From Crambe crambe (Eukaryota > Porifera > Demospongiae > Poecilosclerida > Crambeidae), in contig OZ004587.1 in assembly GCA_963924555.1 (NCBI GenBank), positions 8,510,075 to 8,574,074 on the forward strand: a stretch of 64,000 nucleotides of DNA, written 5' to 3'. Positions within the stretch are counted from its first letter, which is position 1; every line of letters begins with the position of its first letter. The position numbers and the translations under genes were made by a program. The notes under the pieces are model-generated. The model did not search any database, was not told the origin of the DNA, and saw only the letters and a program-made list of their open reading frames with translations. This document shows positions 19,132 to 31,400 of the stretch, piece after piece.

Positions 19132-20214
19132 CTAACTAGTTCTCCTGTTACTGACACTGGTGGTACTGCTGGCATTGATGGCTCTGGAGGTGATGGTGGA
19201 GGGACTGTATTTGGGTTGATTGGGACCCTCTGTTCTGGTGTACAGGGAGACTTTGCTGTGGTCAGGGTCAGTAGTGTCTGGTGCACGACGGGCGAATATC
19301 ACACGAATATCACGATGCAAGTAAATACATTTAGACTTGGAACAAAGAAACCTGCAACTGCAAGAACATAATCATCTGATTTTACCACTTTGCTGTAAGA
19401 ATGTCTACTTGCCTGTGGAGGGCTGGGAGGTAAGTGGTGGTGTGGCACCCTGACCAGCCAAGTTGTGTGGGCGGGAGATGGTTTTCTGACGTAAGAATGT
19501 CTGTGTGAGAGGGGGCATATCTGAGAAGTCGTAGGTGACTATGTAGATCTTGACAACCAAGTAAACAGTGTCTGGAAGGAACAGTCATGTTGATCGAATA
19601 GCTAAGAACACTTCTCTCAACTAACCACTTGAACTGTTCCTTTGCGAGGGACCTGATAACCTCTTTTCCCAACTCCTGATAAATCAACTTGCCCCCTATT
19701 ATTATGAGAACACAAGAGTGTAAAATGTAGGAACACACTTTACAATGGGGACAGTATCGTATAAGACCACTGACACTTAACCCTCAGCTTAAGAGGTATT
19801 CCTTACCAGATAGGGTGAGGTTCCTCCATGATGATCATCCAGACTATAGAATGCAGCGTTGACAGGCAAGACAAGACGAGGGTGACAAAAGGATCGACTA
19901 GCCGCCACCTCCACAGTGAAATCCTCAACCTGTCCACATGGCTCAAGACGTCCATTCAACACTGGCTCCTGCATCATATGCATGTAAAGGTAAACCAATA
20001 ATGATCATCCTAAACCATATTCTAAATAACACCCACCTCCATTGCATTGAAATCTAGTAAACTAAGGTGTGCATTATTTGAGAATAACAATCTGATTCCA
20101 TATACATTACTTGAAACTACAAATACTTGCCTCAAAAGTTACAAGCAGACATATACTAGGGTCAAATACAGGAGCTGAGTTACAGCGCTGTGGGGGGACT
20201 CTCGTCCGTTGTCT
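19132..20214 (-). pseudogene. Atos/FAM214-like gene block, copy BC1
   Basis: This is the most complete Atos-like set. In minus-strand order: 20131-20214 (CNSAPVFDPSICLLVTFE, donor gcaagt); 19807-19968 (162 nt, LNGRLEPCGQVEDFTVEVAA, LPVNAAFYSLDD, TSPYL, donor CTG|gtaagg), the DUF4210 signature; about 19455-19570 (YDFSDMPPLTQTFLRQKTIS); and 19132-19351 (KSKCIYLHRDIRVIFARRA, then YTRTEGPNQPKYSPS, ending TAG), the family C-terminal signature. A roughly 180-bp insertion separates the FNPN part from the DMPP part, so this copy is probably disrupted even though the terminal exon is intact. Confidence 0.65.
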
Positions 20215-20556
20215 CTGCAATGAATAATCTTATGGTTTCACAGTAGAGAATTGATCTCCCTGACTGACCCAATGAGTGAGAGTGACTGACCTTGCATGCA
20301 AGTAATGGCACAGGATCTACGTTTCCTTGAGGGCATATACCCTATATACCAGCTGGAATGGGAGAGGAGTCAAGGAGGAATGACAGGCAGTCCCTCCTAC
20401 TTCCTGTCATGAGTGTATCTGAAAGGAGTATTGTGGAGAAGAGGGGGCTCAGAGGAGAGGAGCTCTACAAGAAACAAGAAGTGTAATCAACTGTGATCCA
20501 TTAACAAGGATCAGGGTTTACTTCAGAATGCAATCATTATCCTCTTCATAAAAGGT

Positions 20557-20955
20557 CTACACATGGTTGTACCCCATAAAAGGTCTACACATGGTTGTAC
20601 CCCAAGATACCCCCACACAATGAATGCTAGCCTTGTATCTAGACCTGTACCTCTCCCCCTCCTCATTCTGCTCACATAGTTTACATCTCTCCAGTCGTTT
20701 CATCCAGCCATAATTCTCATGAGTGTACATCCAGTCATAAAAGAGGTTCCTACTAGATTGGGCACACTGCACTTTGCTCAGAGTATTGCGCATGCTCAGA
20801 TGTTTAATTAGCGCACACCCAGTGACGGATGAATAATTAAGAGGAGCCTGGGCCCGAGATCCACAAGAAGAGAGTGATCTTTCTTCTAAAGCAGTCCTCC
20901 AATCACTGACCCTCGGGAGACGCAGGGAGCAAATCGAATTTGAGTGGATCAACAA
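20557..20955 (-). CDS. Unrecognised minus-strand reading frame, 132 codons
   Basis: The open frame contains LPRVSDWRTALEERSLSS and further on SSRNLFYDWMYTHENYGWMK followed by C-x2-C. The first phrase recurs at 4567-5085 and the second at about 7680 and 44450. It may be upstream exons of the Atos-like unit read through introns; no family is recognised. A 29-bp direct repeat (ataaaaggtctacacatggt) lies at its end. Confidence 0.3.
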   Translation of the reverse strand: MLIHSNSICSLRLPRVSDWRTALEERSLSSCGSRAQAPLNYSSVTGCALIKHLSMRNTLSKVQCAQSSRNLFYDWMYTHENYGWMKRLERCKLCEQNEEGERYRSRYKASIHCVGVSWGTTMCRPFMGYNHV

Positions 20956-20978
20956 TGACTGAGGCTAGTCCTCCATCC

Positions 20979-21708
20979 ATTCCTAGTTGAGGAACATTGA
21001 TTTCTAGAAGGACCCATGGCCGTTACTCTCCAAAAAGATAAGGTGCGTTCCGTTCCAATGATCACCAGTACCCTCTAAACTATATCTCTATTCCTAGTTG
21101 AGCAACATTGTTTTCTAGAAGAGGAGTCTATTAAGGACCCATGGCTGTTACTCTTTGAAAAGATAAGGTGAGTTCTATTCCAATGGTCACCAGTATCCTC
21201 TGTGCTGGTACAAACTATATCTGCACTTGATAATCTATATCTGTATTCCTAGTTGAGGAACATTGTTTTCTAGAAGAGGAGGACCCATAGCCGTTACTCT
21301 CCAAAAAGATAAGGTGTGTTCTGTTCAAATGGTCACCAGTATCCTCTATGCTAGTACAAACTATATCTGCACTTGATAATCTATATCTCTATTCCTAGTT
21401 GAGCAACAGTGTTTTCTAGGAGAGGAGTCCATTAAGGACCCATGGTTGTTACTCTCCAAAAAGATAAGGTGCGTTCTGTTCCAATGGTCACCAGTATCTT
21501 CTATGCTAGTTCAAACCATATCTGCACTTGACAATTTATATCTTTATTCCCAGTTGAGAACCTTTGTTTTTCAGAAGAGGGGTTGATTAAGGACCCATGG
21601 CCGTTACTATCCAAAAAGAAAAGGTGCGTTCTGTTCCAATGGTCACCAGTATCCTCTATGCTAGTACAAACTATATCTGCACTTGATGATCTATATCTCT
21701 ATTCCTAG
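20979..21708. repeat. Five-unit minisatellite with exon-like cassettes
   Basis: Five tandem units of about 110-155 bp begin attcctagttgag and contain aaggacccatggc...ccaaaaagataaggtgcgttc and caccagtatcctctatgcta. Each has an AG just before AAGAGGAG and a GT donor after GATAAG, so each looks like a small exon of about 45-55 nt with its own splice sites. The last unit ends attcctag directly against receptor GTPase coding sequence. Confidence 0.75.
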
Positions 21709-22262
21709 AAAGTGCGCAGCAAGATGTCTACCTTTGTCTCCCAAGCCATATTTGCAGGTCTGAGGAAAGCAACACTGGTCCTTGGCTACAACTCCATCCC
21801 ATCGAAAGCACTGCTCTGTCCGTGTGATCGTGATGGGAGTAACCCTCATGTCGCCACGTTTGGAGATGGTATCTGGACCTGCAGTCAAAATCCCAATGAA
21901 GTAGGATACCTCACTTCAAGACAGCTGCCGTGGTGTGAACAAGAAGATCCTCTTCCTATTAATGGTATGTCTGTCTATTTATACACTAAATTATTCTCTT
22001 GCACTGGACATGAGGACAGTGCAAAGTGCATTGTGGGAGGCCAAATGCAAGTGGTATAACCTTGGTCTGGATTTCGGCTTAGACAAATCATCTCGATGCA
22101 ATCAGAGTTAACTATCAGGAAGTGGAGGACCGTTTTCGAGAAGTACTTTCGAAGTGGCTCAAATCAGTGACCCCATCATGGAAGGCACTGGTGAAGGCCC
22201 TGAGGGCACCCACTGTGGACTTTCCTCATATAGCCTCAAAGATTGAAAGCAAGTATATTTGA
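21709..22262 (+). pseudogene. Truncated receptor copy (GTPase 3' end plus Death exon)
   Basis: 21709-21964 matches the last 85 codons of E12 (KVRSKMSTFVSQAIFAGLRK onward, donor AATG|gtatgt kept). 22003-22262 matches E13, but the acceptor region before CACCACTGGAC is deleted and the start of the Death domain has a small deletion, so it cannot be spliced or read as in B. The upstream GTPase is replaced by the minisatellite. Confidence 0.8.
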
Positions 22263-22430
22263 TTGAAACACTGACCTTTCCCCCTAAACCCTGTTTCCAT
22301 GTTAGAACATTTATAATAATCTTGTCTTCCTTGTAAGTTCATCCATTAGTTTCTCTTTGTACAATGGTTTGTTGACAAAAAAAATATTTGGTATCAGGAG
22401 CCAATACAATAATATCCAATTTGATTTTAT

Positions 22431-23508
22431 TCACCAAAAGTTTTGCAAAGTGAGCTGAAAGGTCAGGATCATGACAGTTGACAGCAGCAAGAGCAAAGAG
22501 CACCTTAGAACCAATGCTATAAAATAAGAAAGAAGAATTGTTTTATTTTAAGCAAGCACTTAACAGGTTTATTGATCAGACACTTTGTATGTAAACATGT
22601 AGACAGTTGTATAGACAGACTCAGACATGCATAGTAATTATCAGCATTGCAATCTCAAAAGGCATCCTTATTTGTAAGGTATTATTAACAACTCTTGACT
22701 GATAAACATGCACCCATGCACCTCTACACTCGATCCCACCACTTCAACCCCCACAATAATAAGGACGTCATAATTATGACAGGGTTATTCAAGATCACTA
22801 TACTCTATGACATAACACTTCACATACCTCAGTCCATCTACAATTTTAGGCAGTATTTCATTCATGTCTGCATCGTTTCCTTTCTCTAGCAAAGCTTCTG
22901 CCAACATCACACTTCACATCAGGCAGTCCTCCACATATGATAGACACTTCACAGAAAGTAAAGAATGACAAATGAGTGTGCTTGATTTCAAATATCACCT
23001 GGAGTAAAGTGTGCATCATTTAGAACCTATTATGTCACCTGTAAGGTGCGCATCATTTGAAGTAGTGTGCATTATTTGGAATCTGAACATGTAATTACTG
23101 GTGATTATAACAGGGGTTATGACTCACAAATTCAGGTGGCATTCTAATGGAGCGCATGTTCTTGACAGAGCTGAGCATCTGTTTGACACACTTTGTAGGC
23201 TGGACCAAACCTGAGACACAAATGACATCACTGGTCTACAGACTCTCACGACTTTCACTGTCCACGTATCAGTGTCTGCCACAATACCCACACCACGGTC
23301 CACTGGCTCGTCTATTATGGAATACTGTGAAAGAGAGAAATAAAACGATAATTAATTATTAAGAAAGTTCCTGCTCTCCAATCACTTGTCCTAAAGGCCT
23401 ACCTCGACAGCATGAGCTAGGTCCTTGTAGAGTTTGTCCTGAAAACTCTGACCTGCACTTTCGGTGGTCCCATGTAGGACAAAGTCTGGTAAATAATGAG
23501 GAGAAACC
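22431..23508 (-). pseudogene. FNIP-like C-terminal exons, copy BC
   Basis: It has the same exon series as 5388-6430: 23403-23508, 23128-23324 (YSIIDEPVDRGVGIVADTDT-like), 22828-about 22945 (MLAEALLEKGNDADMNEILP) and 22431-22516 (terminal, shortened by an internal deletion). The second exon has a small deletion near the DTD-W-V part. It is partial and decayed. Confidence 0.55.
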
Positions 23509-23557
23509 CTGAGGCAAAGAGAATTTATATTATGGATGATACACTATAATTCCACTA

Positions 23558-23725
23558 CAGTGGAGCCTCTGATATATAAAGGACACTACAAAAGAGGACA
23601 AACCTTTCAACAAAAAGACCATTGTATTCTTACTACATACAAAATAACCTCCAAAAGAGGACAACTTCTCTACAAAGGACAAAAGGATGGGTCCCAAGTG
23701 TGTCCATTATTAGGAGGTTTCACTA
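23558..23725. mobile_element. pogo/Tigger-like MITE, copy 2
   Basis: Same 168-bp element with CAGTGGAGCC terminus and TA flanks as 6471-6638, next to the FNIP-like block. Confidence 0.7.
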
Positions 23726-23739
23726 TAACATAATTCTTT

Positions 23740-24660
23740 AGGAAACTTGCTCCACAAAGAGAGAGCCAATACTACTGCTGGTACTGATGGCCCTGGTGGT
23801 GATGGTGGAGGGACTGTATTTGGGTAGATTGGGACCCTCTGTTCTGGTGTACAGGGTAGTCAGGTCAGTAGTGTCTGGTGCACGACGGGCAACGAATGTC
23901 ACGATGCAAGTAAATACGTTTAGACTTGGAACAAAGAAACCTAGAACACAATCATCTGAATTTACCACTTTGCTGTAAGAATGTCTACTTGCCTGAGATG
24001 AATGAGGTAGTGGAGGGCTGGGAGGTAAGTGGTGACTGTAGATCCTGACCACCATGTGGTTAGGATTGAACCGTGTCTGGAAGGAACAGTCATGTTGATC
24101 GAATAGCTAAGAACACTTTCTTTTAACATACCACTTGATAACCTCTTTTCCCAACTCCTGATAAATCAACTTGCCCCTATTATTATGAGAACACAAGAGT
24201 GTAAAATGTAGGAACACACTTTACAATGGGGACAGTATCGTATAAGACCCCTGACACTTAACCCTCAGCTTAAGAGGTATTCCTTACCAGATAGGGTGAG
24301 GTTCCTCCATGATTATCATCCAGACTATAGAATGCAGCGTTGACAGGCAAGACAAGACGAGGGAAACAAAAGGATCGACTAGCCACCACCTCCACAGTGA
24401 AACCCTCAACCTGTCCACATGGCTCAAGACGTCCATTCAACACTGACTCCTTCATCGTATGCATGTAAAGGTACATCATTAATGATCATCCTAAACTATA
24501 TTCTAAATAACACCCACCTTCACTGCATTGCTCAGGCGTGCATTATTTGTGAATAACAAATACTTGCCTCAAGCAGACATTGACTAGGGACAAAAACAGG
24601 AGCTGAGTTACAGCATTGTGGGGGACTCTCGTCCATGGTCTCTGCAATGAATAATCTTAT
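23740..24660 (-). pseudogene. Atos/FAM214-like exons, copy BC2
   Basis: In minus-strand order: about 24568-24650 (APVFVPSQCLLE, gcaagt donor at 24561-24567), 24288-24449 (162-nt DUF4210 exon, LNGRLEPCGQVEGFTVEVVA), then 23740-24055 with fragments of the VVV-IY and C-terminal YTRTEGPN-PKYSPS parts. The DMPP...TFLRQ core is missing, so it is broken. Confidence 0.55.
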
Positions 24661-25230
24661 GGTTTCACAGTACAGAATTGATCTCCCTGACTAACTAGGC
24701 CACAGGAGAGAGAAGTTCTACAAGGAATAAGAACTGTATTCAATTTTGACCCATTAACAAGGTTGCCTTTAGGGTCCAATATCATTAATAAAAAGACCCT
24801 CTATAGACACTGAAAGATAACACTAGCTGGAGTTTTCATGGCACACTCTTGACATTGATCGAAACTTGTATTGAAACTTTATTTCCTATTTTCTATTAAT
24901 GCCAACCCACCTCTTTCAACCCCTCCTTTTCTAGGACAACATGCTGCAGATATACCAGTGTGATAAGGTCATAAAGATGCTGTACACTTCAGAGTATCAG
25001 GTGTTCCGCATCATACTTTGCAGCACAGGAAGATCGGATGTAACGTTCTTTCCTGGATCTCGGCATCATATTAGTCTGGCGGCTCCGACCCTTTACCTTC
25101 TTTTTCTTTAGGGTAAAGGGTCGACGCCGCCATCGATCATGCACGTACAGGGGCGGGGCGCGCCCGCGTATACGTATACGGTACGGTGATCCTTGTGTAA
25201 TAATTATTTCTGGTTTTGATCTTCAGGAGG
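24661..25230. promoter_or_regulatory. Upstream region of receptor gene C
   Basis: No gene is seen. A GC-rich perfect-stem hairpin lies at 25078-25131 (GGCGGC...GACCCTTTACC and the inverse). GGGGCGGGGCGCGCCCGCG follows, similar to a GC-box cluster; genes B and D have related GGGG(C)CCCGCG sequence at 8702 and 49634. A promoter function is inference. Confidence 0.35.
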
Positions 25231-25432
25231 ATGCAACTGGCAGACCTGTGGAAGTCTCGGGTCCAGCATCTGAGGCAGTATTACTGTTTCCATGGACACA
25301 GGCCAAAGCAGAGAAGCTCCCCGGCCATTTCCCGCCATGTCTGGTTCATTCCTCTGATATTGACCTTATGGTGGTTGTTGATAGCTGTCATGTTTATATA
25401 CACTCTCAAGATGGAGCATTTATTGAGTGCAA
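25231..25432 (+). CDS. Gene C exon E1: signal-anchor segment
   Basis: 202 nt as in gene B, MQLADLWKSRVQHL and the same membrane helix. The exon-end base is A instead of G (GCA A|gtatgt), giving Ser at the junction; the donor is intact. Confidence 0.75.
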
Positions 25433-28400
25433 GTATGTTATTAAACTCAGCTGGTTAGCTGTATGCCAGTATGGTACCAAAAAAATGGGGTAATTCCAAA
25501 CAGTTCAAATCGTTCTGTTTAAAGTCAAAGTTTCCCAAATTCATATATGAGGGGCCCAAGTTAAAATAGAACTGAATTTATTCAAGTGTAAGGCCACTAC
25601 AATATGATTCATTGTTTCTCATCACTACCCAGCCTTGAAAAGCATGCGGGCGGGTGGTTATTATCATTACTCATTATCTCACTTTGCCTTGCAGACTGTC
25701 TTATTTTCATTATCACCTTATATGGAAGCACTACACTCTTATTTTTTATTTGGAATTGTTTACTATGAAAAGTTCAAAGTACATGTACTGAATGGTATTT
25801 ATACAAAAGAGAAATGGTAAAAAAGTCAATACAGAAAACAATGACTACTTTTTTGAAATTTTCGGCTTTGAACTGCAATGTATACATTAACCTCATCTGA
25901 CCTCCAAAACAGGCCATGTTCTTCAAGGTATTCAACAAGGGCATTAAATAATTTGTCATTATTTCTTTTGATAGTTTTTGAAGGAGTTTTAGGTTGGGCA
26001 AGTGCTTGCTGTGCTTGTCGCATTACATCAAGTACACTACAACTCTGAGGTTGATTCATGGAAACAAGCTCATTCAAAATTACAACTATTTTCATATACT
26101 TTCCAAACTCGACCACAACTGGAGACAGTGTCAATTCAGGTTCAGCTCGATCCAAAAGTCTGTCCCTTGTATTCCCAATAAACACATCTGAGATCTAAAA
26201 ATAAATAAATAAATAAGCTTACAATGTTTTAAAGCTTAGCTGGTAGCCTAGCTGCCAGCTTTTTCTCCAGCTACAACATAGCTGCTACTACTAGCCAGAA
26301 ACTAGCTACTAGCCAGCTTTTTCTCCAGCTACAACATAACTGCTACTAGCTAGAACTAGCTACCCTAGCTATAGCTCGCCAATAAGTTCTCATTGCTTTT
26401 TTAGTACCTTAGTAGTTCCAGTTTCTTCATCTAAGTGCAGCTTTGGAAGGAGCACAGTTTCAAAGAACCCTTGAATGGATATTTCCTGAATGGCACTCAA
26501 TAATCTGCCAAGGAAGCAGTGGTTTACTCCCTTTCACCACTGTAACACTCAAGAAAACCATGGCTGCTGATAATAGGTGGTGAGCACTATTAAAATTTCC
26601 ACCACGTGGCCAAATAATGAGATTTTTGTGATTTTGAGGCGGTGCTAATTTAATTGATGCAGGTGGTTGATGAGAAACAATGAATCATGTTGTAGTGGCC
26701 TAAGTGCAAATAAACAACCACAGGAACATAATGAAATGTCTCTTGCCATTAAACTACTATATTATGACTGTCTCTTGCCATTAAACTATTTGGGTTCACT
26801 TCCCACTTTTACCAATTTCAAAACACAGGCAGACATCTATTTATCTGAAATTTCTTTTTATAATGCTCCATTCCTTATCACCTGTATGTCCCATAAGCAA
26901 AGTATGGAGCTGCCATTTACCACAAGGAATTTAGAACACCTGCTTTGAGCGGATTGAATAAACCATGGCAGTCAAGTGTTCAAAAGCCCCTAAACCGTGA
27001 TAAAAGTTCTTATGTAAACTTACTTCACCACCAGGTGAAAAGTGCTGGAATGCATGTCAGAATATAATAACAGTCACTTCCTCCTTGCACGTATGAGTTT
27101 TAGTAGCCTCCTACCCAGGCCCACTTTCTTTCATGGGGCAGAGGGAAAGTGGAAGGGTTGATCTTATATTATTATTATATAAAGAAACACAACAAAAGTC
27201 AATTTTAGAAATTGTTTGAATGAATTCTAGATTTTTTAACATTCTTCCCTCTTCTGTGTAGATGTAGTTTTTCACTGTAGTCTTCTGAGAACCTTTAGAG
27301 TAAGGGTAGAAGAGAAAGAAGAATTTTTTGTTTATACAGTCTTATGACCTTTGACCCACCATCTCGGTGCTAACGTACTCTCTGATTATAGCAGTTGTAC
27401 ATTTCGGCCACTGTCTCTTTCCAAGTACAGGTAGTTTTTCTTGAAGTAGTCAAAATTTAATTTTGTGCTTACTTCGTGTACTATATGATTATTCCTGCTG
27501 TGTGTGTAGGTGGAGTCCTGAGGTACGAGCTTTATTTGAACTTCTTGCTGAGTATATTGTGGTGGAAGCTTGCAGTGACTGAATCTGAAGGGACGACAAA
27601 GACTCGCTTTCGTAATGGTCCACATTGCTCGTGTACCATGTGCACTAATCATCCAAATGGCTGCACTATCAGAAGGGGAAATATTTCCACGGTGATATTA
27701 CCTCTTAGAGACAACTGGAAGTGCTATCGCAGAAGAAGAGTTCTTCAGACTGTTCACTATTCTGATCATCAAGTGGTGACTTCTTTGTTATTGATATTGG
27801 CTGGTGATGTTGAAACTAACCCTGGTCCTGGTGAGTATTTAGTGGAGTCAAGCATATCGTCATGAAAGGGATCAGCTATCAGTTTTGCACATTGCACATG
27901 CTCAGTAGCCAATAGTGACAATAAGCCAGTTTCTCAAGAGTTACTGCACTTAGGAGTGTGAATGGTCTTCTATCATTTGATTCTATAGTGCCAACCATGA
28001 TGGACATCATCTGCTTTCCTTTGCAAGACTCTAAAGTGGACTTGACTAAAGAAGTTGGAATAAAGTACCTTCAGTTTGGGATTCTACTTTTGGAAGACCA
28101 GACTGGAGCGCGTATCAGTGCCATGGAGAGAGAACTGGCGAAGAATGCACAAGACATTAACTACCGTGTGTTTCAAGAGTGGCTACAAGGGAATGGGAGA
28201 AAACCTGTGTCCTGGATGACTCTGATTTCTGTGCTGGAAGATATTGGACTGAGCCAACTTGCTAAATCAATAAGAGGTAGATAATTTTTGAGTTTGTTAT
28301 CTCTTTGTTGGTGAATGTGGGGCTTGCTGGTCGCAAAGGTTCTCTGATTGTCCCTCAAGTGAGGCAGTTTCAAACTTTGAGACCGGAGTGCCTAGGGATT

Positions 28401-31400
28401 GTGGGTAGACAACACATACCATAAATTGGGAAACTTAAATGGATGCAGCTATATGCTATTCTTGCATTATTTGACTGCAATTCCATAGAACACTGTGATG
28501 CTAATTCAGAACAACCTCCAAAAGAACCTACTGCTGGTGAGTATGAAGTAGCTAGAAAATTTTCAAGGCTATACAAAAAGTATGTTTGCTTGTTACACGA
28601 ATAGTTTGATAATTTTTCAACTGCATTTTTTGTTCAGAACATGCTCTATCTGACCAGACTGATGTAAAGGATGGAGCTAGTACTAGTGATTGGACCAATG
28701 AAGGTATGGTAACTATATGAGCTACCAGACACGACAATTAGTATTAGAATCAGTGCATGGTGGAACCCCCCCCCCCCCCCCCCCCGCCTCTAAGCAATTA
28801 CGATTGGAGCTTGTGCATATGTTCATTTCACCTTTGACCCCACAAATAAAACATGCCCACAACACTTGGCCATTTCCTCATAGAGGCCTAGGTAGATTAT
28901 AGGTGCTTGGCTTTCTAAGTACTTGTGGTAAGCATTATACAGCCTCTTGTGTATGCAGCTGCACCACCACAGCAATACCTTAGGCTAAGGAGTTGAAGTA
29001 CAAATGATTTTCACCAACTGCTTCACTCGCCTGTTACACGAACATACCCTAGCTCACGCGCTACTATTGCACAACACGTACGTACCATCATACATATGCC
29101 TGGGGCATTTTGGAGTGTAGACCTAGATATATGTGTGCCAAAAATTTCTTCTAAATAAGTAGGTTAAGTCACTCCCTACTAGCTATGGCATTGTAAATGT
29201 AGGGATTGTTTTCATACAAGGCTGCAGTACGTTATACAGCCCAGCTAGATTTTAAGCTATCCCGGCTTAACCTACTTGTAAATACGAAAGTATGAAAGTC
29301 ATTAAAAAGACAGCTACAGTGGGTGTCTATATTTCGAGGTATAAAAGTTTCACGGATATTTTTTAAAGCTGCCCACTTTACTTGTTTAATTAGATCTGGT
29401 GACAAGTATTAACACAAGTTTGGACCAATCAAGAGGAAAATCAGAAAGTGTAAGTTTTCCTTATCTCACTTTGTGGCTCCAATCATTCTTTCAGTCTCGA
29501 TCCTCGTGGCATATTTTTTGCTGTTATTGATTTTGATAAAGAGCTCATTATTTTCAGTTTATATGCACTAACCAGCAACTCCAGTTCCATTAATTAATCC
29601 AATTTGTCATAAATATCTCTCATATGTAAAGATCATATTGCTAAGCTATAGGTAAGTCCACACTATCAGCTTTTGTACCAAACTATACTTCCTGCTGGAC
29701 CTGGAGTCCATGTGTGTTATAGCTACCTTTAACCATTTGCCATTCACTGCATTTGCTTTCCTCCCCTTTCCCTCCCTATGCACAGACTATCACTACTTCT
29801 ACTGAGAGAAAGAGTATCAGCAAACCAGATGATGAAGCAGATCGTGGTAAACTTTCTCACAAGAAAAAGAGAGTCAAAAAACCAGGTGAGCTTTTTTAAT
29901 TTTAATATCACAGCTAAAAGAATGAAAGGTACTGAAGTGCTAACCCTCAGCACACACTAAGAGTTCTTAGTAGCTGTATGTGTTTGGCAGACATTGAGCA
30001 GATCACCAATGGGTAGGAGGTTTATTAAATTGGCATGTGCATTCCATATTGTTGAGCAAGCTAGCATTCTCATTTTGAACCATCAGTGCCTGCTCAGATA
30101 CAGATATTATACCATTAACAACTCTCTCCAGTCACCCAAAATGGCAAATATAGCTTGGTTCAGTGTGACAGCTAAGTGAGGCAAACAACCTTCCACTAGG
30201 CAGGCAAATAGCTAGGTATGGTCTAAAGAACCCATGGAATCTGATGAATATGTGACAGTCGAGGGTAGAAATCAAACAGTATTCACACTTTCTAATTTTG
30301 AAAAAAAAGTTATTATTAAGCGATAAATTTGACTAAAATGTGAATTTCTACCATCGACTGTCACTATACAGGAGTTCTTGATTCTAATACCCGGCCATGG
30401 TAGAAGCAAATCTTAGCTATAGATACCCCCATGTGTTACTCTTTTGCATAAATTGAATCCAAAAACCCATTCCCCAAAATGACACTTTGTGTGCAATGTG
30501 GTCATTCATATGACAGCATGAGTGTAGGTAAAGGGATGAAGCACACCAAACATTGTATTGTAGCCATTAGACTCAAACTCTGAAGTGACAGTTAGTATGC
30601 ACTGAGTTATCTAATGTGTGACCTTGAAAATACAAGCCAAAATGGATGTGTCATGTATACATAGACTGTTTCTTTCTTTGACCTTAGATGATTGCTAAGG
30701 CTGTAGTAACCACATTAGCTCCTAGTTAAGTTAGTCCATACATGTTCCTCTACTTATGCTACTTTAGAGCAGAAACAAGTTGTCAAAGAAGAAATAGACA
30801 TGGCTAAGTAAGTAGGCATGGTCAAATGTGCACCATTTTAGCTTGGGAAGAGTTTAACTCCACCCCCACCCCTTGATCCAGTCCTGAGTACTGTAGACAC
30901 TTACTCTGTTACCTAAATGGTCCTGTGTAGCTACCACAACCATGCTCAGATGTCTACCATCATGGTTGCTTCCTGTGATAAGCCCTGCCCATGCCACACC
31001 TATTGTAAGGGTGTATAAAAATATCTATCATAAAGTGTGATATTTAAGAGAATGTTTATTTATGGGTATGTCCCTGATGACGATGTCTTAATTAGTCGTC
31101 AGAGACACACATGGTCCTTTGTGATTGTGATGGTCTATGTGGGTAGGTCTCAGGTGGTGTCTTAATTGGTGGTCAATGATACATGATAGCTATATATGTG
31201 GGTATGTCCCTGGTGTTATCTTAATTAGTGTGTCATAGTATAGGTGTGTGATAATGTTTTATTTCCAGCTCCTCCCCTCAGTGTGGAGAATGTAATGGCA
31301 GTCCTGGAAGCACTACCATGGAGACGTGTTGGTCGTGAACTGTATGTCCCTAAGTCCAAACTTGATGCTATTGCATCAGAAAACTCTACAGATAGACAGA

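Noticed and set aside
20979-21708. CRISPR-like array
   Set aside because: Units are contiguous minisatellite repeats without unique spacers, and the genome is eukaryotic.
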